A stretch of DNA of 64,000 bases from Gnetum montanum (lineage: Eukaryota > Streptophyta > Gnetopsida > Gnetales > Gnetaceae), in NCBI GenBank assembly GCA_015680685.1, contig MNCI01005779.1, positions 330,590-394,589 on the forward strand, given 5' to 3'. Below the pieces are notes generated by a model that did not search any database, was not told the origin of the DNA, and saw nothing but the letters and a program-made list of their open reading frames with translations. The first letter of the stretch is position 1; each line of letters opens with the position of its first letter. This document shows, piece after piece, positions 20,966 to 31,393 of the stretch. Both the position numbers and the translations under genes were made by a program.

Positions 20966-22988
20966 GCACTAGATTGTCATTTGAGAAAGGCTTGAAGTGC
21001 TTGGGATGTGAAGTTAGACTAGGTGTTCATTGGGCAATGAGAAAAATTTAAAATGTTTCTAAGTCTAGGGTGGCTAGAAAAATCCAAAATTTTCCTAAGT
21101 CTGGTGACTACACTTCCACCCAACTATGCTCTACACTATTGAGCATAGTCTTGGGGTTCGTGAAACATTAGGTGATCTCAAGGGTATAAAAGTGTGTTTC
21201 ACCCTTGGTAAATCTATCATTGTCAAAGTTGAAAACACAAACTTTTTAGAGTGTAGTGCAGTTTGAATAGCGTAGTTGCCAAAATGTCATACCAAAGTGG
21301 ATGCCAGCACCCTGGACTAACCAACATGGATGAAGAAGAGTGAGAATTGGGATGCCTACCATGAACATGTGTGGGGGAGTAGAGGGCTCCACCATTTGCT
21401 TGGAACCCTAACCACACTCTTCCCTTCTTGCAATTTTCATGCTTTTGTTCATTCTTGTTTCTACACTTGCATTGAGGGTTTTTTATCTTGGTTTTGGTGG
21501 CACCTTGCCATGGCAAGGGCCATCATTGCCATGGCTATCTTAGCCCCATGGTAGGAAGGACATGCACATTGATGGGGAGAGGATTTAAAAAGTGAAGGTT
21601 TTTGTGATTGCATGGAGGTTAGATGGGCTGGGAAAGGCACAAGGGCTTGCGATGTTTTGCAATGGCCATGGCTGTTGTGGTAGCTAGTGTGGCCACAAGG
21701 GGGTTTGAGGGGTGATGCATGATTGTTTTCTTGCAAAAAATATTTTTTTTGGAGGGCGAGGGCAAAGTGGTTTGGCTATGGAAGCCAAGGATAGCCAACT
21801 ACACGTGCAAGGTTTTATGAAAAATTTAATTTCATCATGTAGGGCAGGGGACTTGGGGCTTGGAGGCTACCATGGGAGTTGCTTGTAGGATGAGAGACTA
21901 GTGAGGTTTTGCAATTTTTTTGTATGAATTTTGAAAATAATTCCCCTACATAGGGTAAGGACAAGGTTTCAGTGGCTACCCTAGGGCCATCACTTGTGAG
22001 GTAGGGCATGGGGCATAGGGTTTGCCACTTGATTTTCTTTTTTGATTTTTTCATTTTTAGGGGAAAGTGAATGTAGGTGTGGTATGTTTTGGAGGCCATG
22101 GGGGCCTTGGAGGCATCACGTCCTATGGCTAGGAAGCATAGCCATAGGGGTTGTTGCCAAGGATGCATTTTTTGCATTCTTTGGCTTACATTGATATATA
22201 TATATTTAAAAACCATTGTTTATAGCCATAGGGCAAGCCAAGAGGTGTGGTATGCAATAGTGCTATCAGTTTAGGTGGTGTGGCCATGAGGGCCGCGGTC
22301 GTGGCTAGCACTTGGCACATAGGGTGCAATTAGAGTAGCTAGTGGGGTGGTGTGTGGCACCATGATAGGGCATGGTGCATAGTGGAGGAGAGCATTGGGG
22401 TAGCAAACAAACCTTGGTTCATTGGCCACAGCCAAGACTACACTGTTGTCTTGGAAGCATAGCTGACACCAAGTGTTTGTTGAAATTACCCCTACTCAAT
22501 AGTTAGTTTTTTTAGGACTACATGCTCTAGGGAGTGTAGTTAGTAGTTAAAATTTTTGGTAGTTTTGGACTATGCTCTATAGTTTTTTGGAGCATAGCCA
22601 GGGATTCCAAAGTTAGAATTTTTGTAACTATTCTAGGCTATGCTTCTCAAAGTTAGAAACATTTTGTGAAAATCATGCAAAGTGTTAGGCTTGTGAAATG
22701 TACAATGCTAATGAAAAATTGCAAAAACATGTAATTTGTAATGCTAAACATGCAAAAATTTGAAACAAAAATGCTAATGATATGCCAAACGTGTTGTACC
22801 CCAGTGAGTACCATGTGTGTCAAATATTTATGTTGACATTGTATACTAGTGGGGACCTAATGGGCCCTAAGATATTTTTGCTTCTATGCTGTTACACATT
22901 GATTTTTGCTAAGCTTAATTTAATGATTTTTGCCAATAATTACATCTAGTATATACTAACACTTTGTATGTTGCTTTTGTGGTTTCAG
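20966..22988. repeat. Spacer upstream of gene X in element A with diverged G-rich tandem repeats
   Basis: Between about 21290 and 22470 blocks of roughly 135-150 bp recur with shared words such as GGCCATGG, GTAGGGCA(GG)GG and TTTTGCAATTTTTT. At 21123-21149 and 22569-22597 sit inverted ACTATGCTC...GAGCATAG arms, the same motif as the A-family U3 palindromes. Open frames on either strand here (up to 133 codons) are repeat-derived and not convincing genes. The spacer ends in an intron-like tract with TACTAAC and TTTCAG before gene X. Confidence 0.55.
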
Positions 22989-24255
22989 GGTGTTGTTAAA
23001 ACCCATCCTAGTCATTATGGAGCTTGTTGGCATTCTTTGTTGCATGAGAAAGCCTATGCCTAACACACCTACACCAGATATGTAAGTGGGTTATCAGACA
23101 ATGTGGTTCTAGCCAAGGGCATGTGAGTTTCTTGAGTTCTTACTATAGTACTTCAATGTAATGATGTGGTCACACTTAGCAGTAGAGGCTACAAGTGTCA
23201 TCATCAAGACATTACTACCCAAGGCGAACCAGAACATATTGAGATTATTGTTTGATGAGCCCACTACTAGTGATGATGGAGTAGGTGGTTTGATGTGAGG
23301 CCCCAATGACACTTGTCCCTTATCTAGGATTTGGTAGATGCCAGAGTTCTCTTGCTACAACAAGAGCAACACTCTCTTTATTACTCTACATGTGCATAAT
23401 TTATTCTAGAACCCACCTGGAACTAAATACGATGCTAGAGGGTAAGTGCTCTTATGATTTTTGCATTGTGCTCTTTTTCACTAACTCATACTAAATTTGC
23501 TAACTACTCATGCTTGTTGTCAGATTTAGTGTTGATGATTAGGGTCTCCATGATGAGGACGAGGCTCTTACTTTAACTTGTACCACACTAGAGGTGTTCT
23601 CCTTTAGTTTGAACATTTGGGAAGTAATCCTAGAGTAGTTGGAAGCTGATCTAAGGAATTATCCTATCTGATATTCAAAGGCATTTGAGTGGTGTAGGAC
23701 TTATGATTGGCTTGATGAGGGGTGGACTAGTGGTAAGCTCAACCTCGAGTAGCCACTTGCACCACCACCTCCATCCTGCACACCATTTGTTTCATGTAAG
23801 CATCTATCGTTTTGGTTCTTATGCTTACATGCACTTGTTGGTTTGCCCTTACATGATGCTAACACTATTTTTACCTTTTTTATAGCTATAGTTGCTTTAG
23901 GAGAGGTAACAGTGGTTGCCATAGGCCACACTAAGGCCATCGTCATCATGAAATATGATCATGTGAAGGGTACACAACACTAGTTGTGCCATTAGGCCTC
24001 AGAGGCATTAACTAGTTGGCTCATACATGTTGGGCTAATGGATCTCTTCTTGGCCCTTAGTCTAAGCATTTTGGTGGCCAAAATGATCACCATCATAGAT
24101 TCATTCAGTAGTGATTTCCATCACTTCATCATCCACATGCGTAGAGTGAGGGTAGTCTTGGACCTCAATGAGTCCTTCTTCATCGATCTCTTTGGCCTTT
24201 CCACTAATGGCCCATTGGTTGTTAACAAGGCCAACAGAGAGGTGGACCATAGGGA
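22989..24255 (+). pseudogene. Gene X, copy A: antisense multi-exon gene relic (5' part)
   Basis: Runs opposite to element A's gag-pol. Exon a is 22989-23441 (acceptor TTTCAG, donor GGTAAGT; branch-like TACTAAC at about 22957). Exon b is 23524-23732 (acceptor TTGTCAG, donor GTAAGC). Exon c starts at 23886 (acceptor TTTTTTATAG). Exon a encodes IMELVGILC and FNVMMWSHLAVEA; its last codons NPPGTKYDARG precede GTAAGT. Exon c encodes HVGLMDLF, IIDSF and VVLDLNESFFIDLFGLSTNG. Each block has counterparts in copies B and F. Near 24255 homology switches to gag, so the 3' half, the protease and the gag C-terminus were deleted together. Function unknown; extra ORFs, some antisense, are known in Tat-lineage elements. 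Confidence 0.7.
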
Positions 24256-24365
24256 GAACATGGTACCAATCTAATGCCTTGCTAGTCAGGTACATGACAA
24301 ACACATGAATGATTACATGTGGCCATGCCTAAAGTATAACACATTCTAATCGAAAGGTTACCAGA
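24256..24365 (-). pseudogene. gag of element A, part downstream of the D insertion
   Basis: Encodes FVMYLTSKALDWYH on the minus strand, the conserved gag capsid block (L..ALDWY). It continues, after a frameshift, the gag reading that stops at 31394 on the other side of D. Homology to gag ends at about 24255. Confidence 0.75.
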
Positions 24366-25280
24366 TGATTAGACACGATATCGCGTTGTCCCCTGCGATA
24401 TCGTGTATGCGATATCACGCTCTGCTGTCAAATCTATAAATAAGAGGTGGCACTCCCCTCATTTCCCATCCTAGGCTTAAATTAGGGAAACTCTGGGAGT
24501 TTGATCACTCCAAAGATAGAATATTTTCCATGTGCCTGCAGTAGGAGTCCCCAAGTAAATAGATCTTTATTCGAGTAGCTTTGTACCTGAACGCAAGTTG
24601 TGTACGGCAATAAAGATAAGCTTTGTGGATAAACCTTGCAGTGCATGGAATAGGATTTATTATTTGTTATTTCTTACCTATTATTTATTACCTGCATTAG
24701 CGCACAACTTGATTACAAGAATTGACAAATGTGTATGGCTAATCAAGGAATTGGCTACTCATCGTGATTAGTCTCTCTCACCCTCAACTCCTAGAACACG
24801 GAATGAGTACGACTTGATTACGAGTATCTACGGATGTGTACGGCTAGTTAATGAATCGGCTGCCCATTATGTTTAGGCTAGTTAAGTGCCTCAGTATGAC
24901 CACTTCGAGCACGTGCGTTACGTGTGGTGATCCCAGTAACGATTAGCATTTGGTAGCCACAGTTGCATAGTTTAGGGTATGTACGGTAAGTGGGAATGGA
25001 TGCTGACGCTAGTTAATTTAGACTTAGGTCGTTAGTTAGAGTTAGTTAGTTCTCTCAACCCTTCACCCTTTAGCATAGGAGAAAAACCATAAAAATCATA
25101 TACCTTGGACTTACTTAACCATACACCGTGACAAAAATAAGTAAGTATAGGAAGACAATGAATGATTAACCCCAAGTGTTCCATGGGGCGTTTAGGCATT
25201 TATTTTACGAAGTTCAACCAGATCGTGCGTGCTACGCTTGTTTCATATGGTTGAGTATAGGGGTACCTCGCCACTCATCA
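24366..25280 (+). repeat. 5' LTR of element D (915 bp)
   Basis: Starts TGATTAGACACGATATC and ends CCACTCATCA. Aligns along its length with 30412-31393 apart from a missing ~65-bp block near the start. TATAAATA at 24435-24442 sets the U3/R region near the 5' end, so U3 is very short and R-U5 long. Confidence 0.9.
24377..24416 (+). promoter_or_regulatory. GATATC palindrome array in U3 of the 5' LTR of D (3 sites)
   Basis: GATATC, mostly within GCGATATCGC-like context, occurs at 24377, 24397 and 24411 (spacing 20 and 14), just upstream of the TATA box at 24435. The sites are among the few CpG-rich places in the element. Confidence 0.75.
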
Positions 25281-25281
25281 T

Positions 25282-25300
25282 TGGCACTATTGCTGGGGAC
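25282..25300 (+). promoter_or_regulatory. Primer-binding site of element D (tRNA-Asp type)
   Basis: TGGCACTATTGCTGGGGAC lies two bases after the 5' LTR. It differs from the complement of plant tRNA-Asp 3' end (TGGCGCCGTTGCCGGGG) at a few C-to-T/G-to-A positions, the expected methylation decay. Confidence 0.85.
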
Positions 25301-25526
25301 TAAGTGTTTGTGCACCGAATAGAACATATGGGATATCACTCACATCGTTGTGAGTCTTAACGAACCTTCGGGTTAATCAATAGAAAAAATTATATAACGG
25401 TAAATTAGCACACCGATAAAAATGCCTTCTTCTCATAAGAGCAACTCACCACCTAAGGATCATACACGAGACAGTTGGCAACATAAAAAACATAACCTAA
25501 ATTAGCCAGTACCTCAACAATATAAA

Positions 25527-27328
25527 ATGACATATGCTCATCCCGATGAGTATATCCTCAACTTTACTTTTATTCTCCATCAAGATGAACATCTGCGATG
25601 GAGAGATTTGCAAGGTAACATCATGTTATCCCCAGATCGATCAGTCCCTAACATGCTCTTCCGTGCCTTGTCACAGATTGGCATGCAAGGACTATTTGCG
25701 GAATACGTTATGGATGACTTTGACATAAGGGATTATCATCCCATAGATGCCCAAAATATTCAAGACTTAAGGAAGGAGAGTCAACATACTTTTCTGAAGG
25801 GAAAAGCCCTACACGTCCTTAGCGAAATAGGAGATGAGAATCCCCTTATCACGGGTTCTCTAACAAATGTTGTTCCCCCTCCTAACGATGATGAGGAGGA
25901 AGGGTATCAGAACCTACAATCAACAATACATATCCCTGGTTCTGATGCCCATGAACACCTATTGTTCATAGAGGGAACAACCACTCATGCTAAGGACAGG
26001 CACTTTGATCGTCACCACAATCGGAGCTGTAGTAGCCGAAGAGAAGGTAGGAAACATCGTCATGGTGATGGTTTTCCTTCTTCTTTTCCTTCATCCCATC
26101 ATTCACCCTCTCCTTCCACATCTGGGTGCAACCACCATGAACATAAAGATGAGGATAAAGGTAGGAAAGATGAAAGACCTTGATGGGAAAGTCGAGAGAG
26201 AGGACAAGGGAAAGGATGTAGGGAGAGTAGGGAACAACGTAGACATCATAGGCGTCATGAAAGAGATGATCATGACAAGCCCCTAATCGCAACCCGAAGT
26301 ATGCTTGACATAATGGAGGCAGTTAGGATTCCCACAAGGCATTTAAAGGATAGTTAGATCAAACTATTAGACATGAACAATATCCCATGATTTGAAGGAG
26401 GATACAGTGCTGATCCACAAAATCATTTACAGGCATTCCACGATGCCTGTGCCTTGCAGAATATAGAAAATGAGTTGCAAAAACTAAAGTTGTTCTCAAG
26501 GATACTCACCAAAGAAGCAGAGAGCTGGTACCAGTCCTTAGAACCGGAAACCATCAGAAGGTGGATTACGATGCTAGAACTATTCAATGAAAAGTATCAA
26601 ATGTACTATAGAGTGTCCAATTTACGTAAGCAGATCCAAGGCTGGATGCAAGGTCATCACGAACCCTTGGATGCTGCCATGACCCGCTATTACACATTGT
26701 TACATCGTTACCCAAGCCATGGGTATGCTCAGCAGGATCAACTTCCCACATCATGGATGGGCTAAGGCATGAAACTAGAAGAACCCTTGGGACTTATGCC
26801 TAAGGACGATTATCAAAACTTAGAGCCCATGAAGTGTGTAGCTTGTTGGAGCAAGTAGAAAAAGAAGAAGGTGAACTACGAAAAAGGGAAAGTGCAGAAG
26901 AGTACAATCACGATCCCTCCCTTCGAAAGAAGGGAGTGAAGTTTAATGATGAAGAGGATGAGTCATCAGTTGAAGAGTTGGTGAACCAAAAAACCTTGTC
27001 GATCAAAAAATTAACAACAGAAATAGCGGCTAAGGTAGAAAACGTATGGAGTACCTTAGACTCTAAGATAGAAACCGTCTTAAAAATTGTAGAAGAGTCT
27101 AAGGTAGAACAAAGTAGTGACAAAGGTAAGAAAAAGTGGAGAGATTTAGGCCCTGCACATAATAAGGGTAAGGGGAAAATTACTAACTCCGATGTGGCTG
27201 TAGATTCTGACACAGACGATGACAGTGGATGTGAGATCTGCCACTATGACCATCCTAAGGGATGTTGCCCCATCATCTTACATCTACAGGAGTCTGGGGT
27301 GTATGCGGTTAATCCAAGACTTAACTAA
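25527..27328 (+). pseudogene. gag of element D
   Basis: Structural protein forming the particle that packages element RNA. First open segment 25527-26183 (218 codons, ending in a His/Arg/Ser-rich tail) is an N-terminal domain I do not recognise. Capsid core follows in the same frame at about 26370-26765, with NHLQAFHDACALQN, ESWYQSLEPETI and LFNEKYQMYYR, typical of the plant retrotransposon gag domain. A charged, coiled-coil-like linker (26834-27328, other frame) ends in a zinc-knuckle-like CEICHYDHPKGC. Interruptions are TGA/TAG stops consistent with C-to-T change plus one frameshift. An ATG at 25527 is 227 bp after the primer site. Confidence 0.8.
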
Positions 27329-27937
27329 TGGCAAACACCCCGAAGGTTACCTTATCCACAAGGTAACCCAAGGTAGTTCCACCAACCACTAACGTATTAT
27401 CCAAGTGGAACTACATCATAGCCCATCGGACAACATCAAAAGTGGCAATACCCATAGTCATGGGGGATGCCATCGCCGAAACATCAATACCCTTACCGGT
27501 AGCCTAACCCTTATGGATATTATGTGCAGCAGCCGATTTCTCCAAGTGACTTTGTGAGTCACACAACTCCCAACCATTACTACCAAGTTCGGGAGTACTT
27601 CAGAAGGACTCCTTCTCCTCTGGGAGACACTCCATACCCACACCATCCTCCTAATCCATCCGTACCTCTTCCACCACAAGTAGTTCCCGTAACACCTTCT
27701 GCTCCAACAATGTAAGGGGAACTTCCTCCTCAACCGCAACAATGTCATGCTGTGAGAGCTATAAATATCCAACTTGCTGCTGGTTCTGACAACTGTAAAA
27801 AAGAAGACCTTACTTCAGAACCAAAAGCCCCAGACAAACTCTTGCAATAACAAGCAGTTGAGGCCATGTACACTCCTCCACCATCTAACACTTTAGAGCA
27901 CCCTTCTATCCAAAATTAGAGCTTAACACATACGGTT
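27329..27937 (+). other. Proline-rich linker between gag and protease of D
   Basis: Open in pieces in several frames, with Pro/Tyr-rich reading at 27524-27715. Probably a decayed gag tail; no domain recognised. Confidence 0.45.
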
Positions 27938-28740
27938 ATGTTAACGCATATCGTAACTGACTGGCTCAAGGTAGGCCACCTTCCCAGAAAACTAACTGAC
28001 CCTAGGAGTCCCTTAATCTATTTACAGATCACTAAAAATGAACCACATAGGGCTCTTCTTGACTCAGGTTTCGGAGTCAACTTAATTTCACGAGAGATGT
28101 ATCACGCCTGGAACCTACCATAACTTAAGAAGAGAAACATTCAACTAGAGCTAGCAAACCAGTCCATCCCCATTCCCTTGGGATTGGTGGAGGACATCAT
28201 CACCATTGTGTGTGGTTGGTCTTACCCAGCTGATTTCCTGGTGATTGAACTTAATAACAATGAAGAGGACTTCCGATTATAATGGGAAGGACATGGCTTA
28301 GTATAGTAGATGCATGCCTTAGGATCCACGATATTTCCTTAGAAATTTCTAAGATAAACATTTGTGGAAAGATCAAGAAGAGAAAAGTTCCATGCATCAC
28401 ATATAGTGATTCATCAGGTGATGACATAGAGGGATGCTCATCTCCTCCATGCAACAAGTGTGCCCTTGAAACTTTGCAACAAAGATGCCTGTATGTAGCA
28501 ACCACACAAAAAGTAGTAGACACCCCGTGGTTGACAGCTACTAGAAGGAGTAGAAAAATATGCATGGAACGAACTGAGGAAACCCATGCCAACAACGAAG
28601 GCATAGATACATTGGAATATGAGCATCGCCAACTTCCATCCTTTAATCTAAGATCATCAATTGGGAGAAGTTGGGCACTTCTAAGAAATTTAAATAGACG
28701 TTCATTATTTTGGATCTCTCCCTTACAACTCAGNTGTTTG
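27938..28740 (+). pseudogene. Aspartic protease of element D and C-terminal extension
   Basis: Retropepsin that would process the gag polyprotein. LIYLQITKNEPHRALLDSGF (28016 onward) contains the catalytic DSG with the usual hydrophobic context, followed by VNLIS. The second lobe reads VEDIITIVCGWSYPADFLVI and GRTWLSIVDACLRI (the usual LGRPWL), the latter in another frame at 28282. After the protease an open frame continues to about 28740 with CSSPPCNKC and no domain I know. One N at 28734. Then the coding signal stops, where RT would be expected. Confidence 0.75.
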
Positions 28741-29834
28741 GTTTTTACCTTTAAGTCACAATGTTGATACTAAGGTATGTTTCTTCTGATATGGCAGGCA
28801 ATGAGATCACTTCATCCATCAATCCACCAATTTCTATGGTTTCTCTCAGCTTGGAAATGTACAATCCCCTTCTAATAAGAACTTTAACGAATTGATGACT
28901 AGGTATTTCTCAAACTAAGGAATGACTCAAGGATTGCAAAGGGTGTGACTTCAAGGGAACTTGATGCTTTTGTGTTGGCCATTCTCTTGGGTGCTTAGAT
29001 GTTTTCTTCTTGAGTTTTCTTACCATTCTGATGTTACCCAACTATTGGAAGCTGAGACAATAAAAATAAGAAGTCTTTGCATGGTGTGGTTCTCATGCAT
29101 AAAAATAAAAAACACAAAAAAAAACAAAGAAAGTGAGAATTCAAAGCACACCCCTTAGATGAATAAACTTGGGCTACAAGCATTGGTTATGGAACCATAA
29201 GTGTTTCCTCTAACTAAGGCCTTTCTAGCTTCTCATTCTCTCCTTTGTTTCATCGAAATGGTGGTGACTCTTGGAGAAGGCATTCTCATTATTCAAGTGG
29301 ATAGCATAGCCGAATGCATTGATGCGAAGTCACTGGAAGTGGTTGGTTTGAGGTCGGAGTTGGAATGAGATTTGCCAAGTCACATTAATCATAAAACACA
29401 CAAGGGGCTGTACACCACCTTATCCTTGGGATTTCATTCCATTCTCTTCTCTCCATCCTTCTCTCCATTATTCACCTCATTGCCTGTTGTATCATTAGTG
29501 TATATATTTTGGTTGATGCATTGTTTTCTTTTTAGTAAATTCTTATGGTTAATACTTTAACTCTTGTTTCGAATGACATTCCCAAGGCCTACGGACTCTT
29601 TGAATGTGGGTTTGTCAGGGCATTAAGGGCATGAGCCTGCTTTGGGGAGGACCCACTGACATTCCTATTTGGTGCACCAATTAAATTCTTTCCCTTAACA
29701 TTTCACAATTAATTTTATTTTGTTTTGTTCATTACCATCTTGACATCCATTTCATCGATGCTATAGTTGTCCTTTTTTATCTATCTTTCTTACTCCTTTT
29801 CTTTCTCCATTCTAACACTACTGGAGGTTCACGA
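28741..29834 (+). other. Non-coding tract of element D in place of RT-RNase H-integrase
   Basis: No pol motif in any frame. A short readable piece around 29567-29690 (NDIPKAYGLFECGF, then a stop, then FGEDPLTFLFGAP) may be a relic, but I cannot assign it. Confidence 0.5.
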
Positions 29835-30411
29835 TTAGTCATGGGGGTACAGGGCCTGATTTTTTCGATTTTCTCCTAGCCTCAAAATTTTTGATTTTCT
29901 TCCTAACCCCTACACCTTCGGTAGTCATCATTAATATATCTCCCAATCCATATTAGCCATACCACAACCTAGCCAATGAACCTACACTGAAGCAAGGTAT
30001 TAATTACATAATGATTCATTTACACTTGCTAATACAAGATTGTGTTGTGTGTGCAAATGGTGATCATACAAACAACGGATTGGATCTAGAGCTGGAGCAA
30101 ACAATTGGAATGGAGTAGTGATGGAAGAAACTATGCAAGGAGCAAGATGGATAGCGCACTTACCGAAGGACAACAAAAAGCGCAATCTTGGCATTGGCAG
30201 CAGCAACACTTCTTTCTATCTCTCTCTTTCTCTCAAGCTGCCAACAAAGGCCTGATGTCATTGTAATAAGGTGTTCACCCTTGTTGTCATGAACACCAGT
30301 TTTGTCAAGTCTTGTAATGATGATCCATTCACATGTTATCCGATTAGTTCCATTCCCCTCAATATTATTGTAAGGAACTTGAGGATGAGTTTTCATTTAG
30401 TCATGGGGGTA
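29835..30411. repeat. 547-bp segment bounded by a 15-bp perfect direct repeat, next to the 3' LTR of D
   Basis: TTAGTCATGGGGGTA occurs at 29835-29849 and again at 30397-30411, the latter touching the 3' LTR and containing its short G-rich primer tract. The enclosed segment 29850-30396 carries an exon-like minus-strand frame. The repeat is either a target duplication around an inserted host fragment or a duplicated polypurine tract. Confidence 0.75.
30160..30396 (-). pseudogene. Exon-like fragment of a possible host gene captured by element D
   Basis: A 78-codon frame starting at ATG 30396, with an in-frame stop immediately upstream. It reads into LERKREIERSVAAANAKIAL and is followed within the last codon by CTTCGGTAAGTG, a consensus splice donor. 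It fills the right end of the segment enclosed by the 15-bp repeats, unlike any other part of D. I do not recognise the protein. It may be the first coding exon of a captured gene; it may also be chance. Confidence 0.4.
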
Positions 30412-31393
30412 TGATGAGATGCGATATCACATGCACCGCGATATTGCATACGTGATATCGCGACCGTAGCGATATCGTGTCATCCCCTGGGATATCGCGT
30501 ATGTGATATCGTAGTCTGTCACCAAATCTATAAATAAGAGGCGACACTCCCCTCATTTCCCATCCTAGGCTTAAATTAGGGAAACTCTTGTAGTTTGATC
30601 ACTCCAGAGATAGAATATTTTCCATGTGCCTGCAGTAGAAGTCCCCAAGTGAACGGATGTTTATTCAAGCAGCTTTGTACCTAAACGCAAGTTTTGTATG
30701 GCAATAAAAACAAGCTTTGTGGATAAACCTTGCAGTGCATGGAATAGGATTTATTATTTGTTATTTCTTACTTGTTATTTATTACTTGCATTAGCGCGGC
30801 ATGAGTACAACCTAATTACGAGCATTGACGAATGTGTACGGCTAATCAAGGAATCGACTACTCATCGTGATTATTCTCTCTCACCCTCAACTCCTAGAAC
30901 ATGGAATGAGTACGACTTGATTACGAGCATCTACGGATGTGTACGGCTAGTCAAGGAATTAGCTACTCATTACGTTTAGGCTAGTTAACTGCCTTAGTAC
31001 AACCACTTCGAGCACGTGCATTACGTGTGGTGATCCTAGTAATGATTAGCGTTTGGTAGCCATAGTTGCATAGTTCAGGGTGCGTATGGTAAGTGGGAAC
31101 AGATGCTGATGCTAGTTAATTTAGACTTAGGTCCTTAGTTAGAGTTAGTTAGTTCTCTCAACCCTTCACCCTTTAGCATAGGAGAAAAATCATAAAAGGC
31201 CATAAAAATCATATACCTTGGACTTACTTAACCATACACCGTGACAACAACAAGTAAGTCTAGGAAGACAATGAATGATTAACCCCAAGTGTTCCATGGG
31301 GCATTTAGGCATTTAGTCTATGGAGTTCGACCAGATTGCACGTGCTACGCTTGTTTCGTATGGTTGAGTGTAGGGGTACCTTGCCACTCATCC
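30412..31393 (+). repeat. 3' LTR of element D (982 bp)
   Basis: Starts TGATGAGATGCGATATC and ends ACTCATCC (last base changed from A). TATAAATA at 30529-30536. It has six GATATC-type sites (30423, 30440 degenerate, 30454, 30471, 30491, 30505) against three in the 5' LTR, which accounts for its extra ~67 bp. Confidence 0.9.

Larger units (their letters stand above)
24366..31393 (+). mobile_element. Element D: non-autonomous LTR retrotransposon with gag and protease only
   Basis: Direct LTRs 24366-25280 and 30412-31393 flank a primer site, gag and protease. RT, RNase H and integrase are absent: the ~1.6 kb between protease and 3' LTR shows none of their motifs. It sits inside gag of element A, with CCAGA (24361-24365) before and CTAGA (31394-31398) after as a likely target duplication with one C-to-T change. 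It would need enzymes from another element to move. The primer-site type matches the Athila/Tat branch of Ty3/gypsy. Confidence 0.88.

Noticed and set aside
21223-22274. Overlapping frames on both strands of the spacer in element A
   Set aside because: They arise from diverged G-rich tandem repeats, share no frame between units and have no counterpart in element B.
25990-26292. 100-codon frame antisense to gag of D
   Set aside because: Shadow of the low-complexity gag tail; no conserved motif.
30698-30979. 93-codon plus-strand frame
   Set aside because: Lies within the 3' LTR of D and contains an internal duplicated LTR block; the 5' LTR has no equivalent frame.
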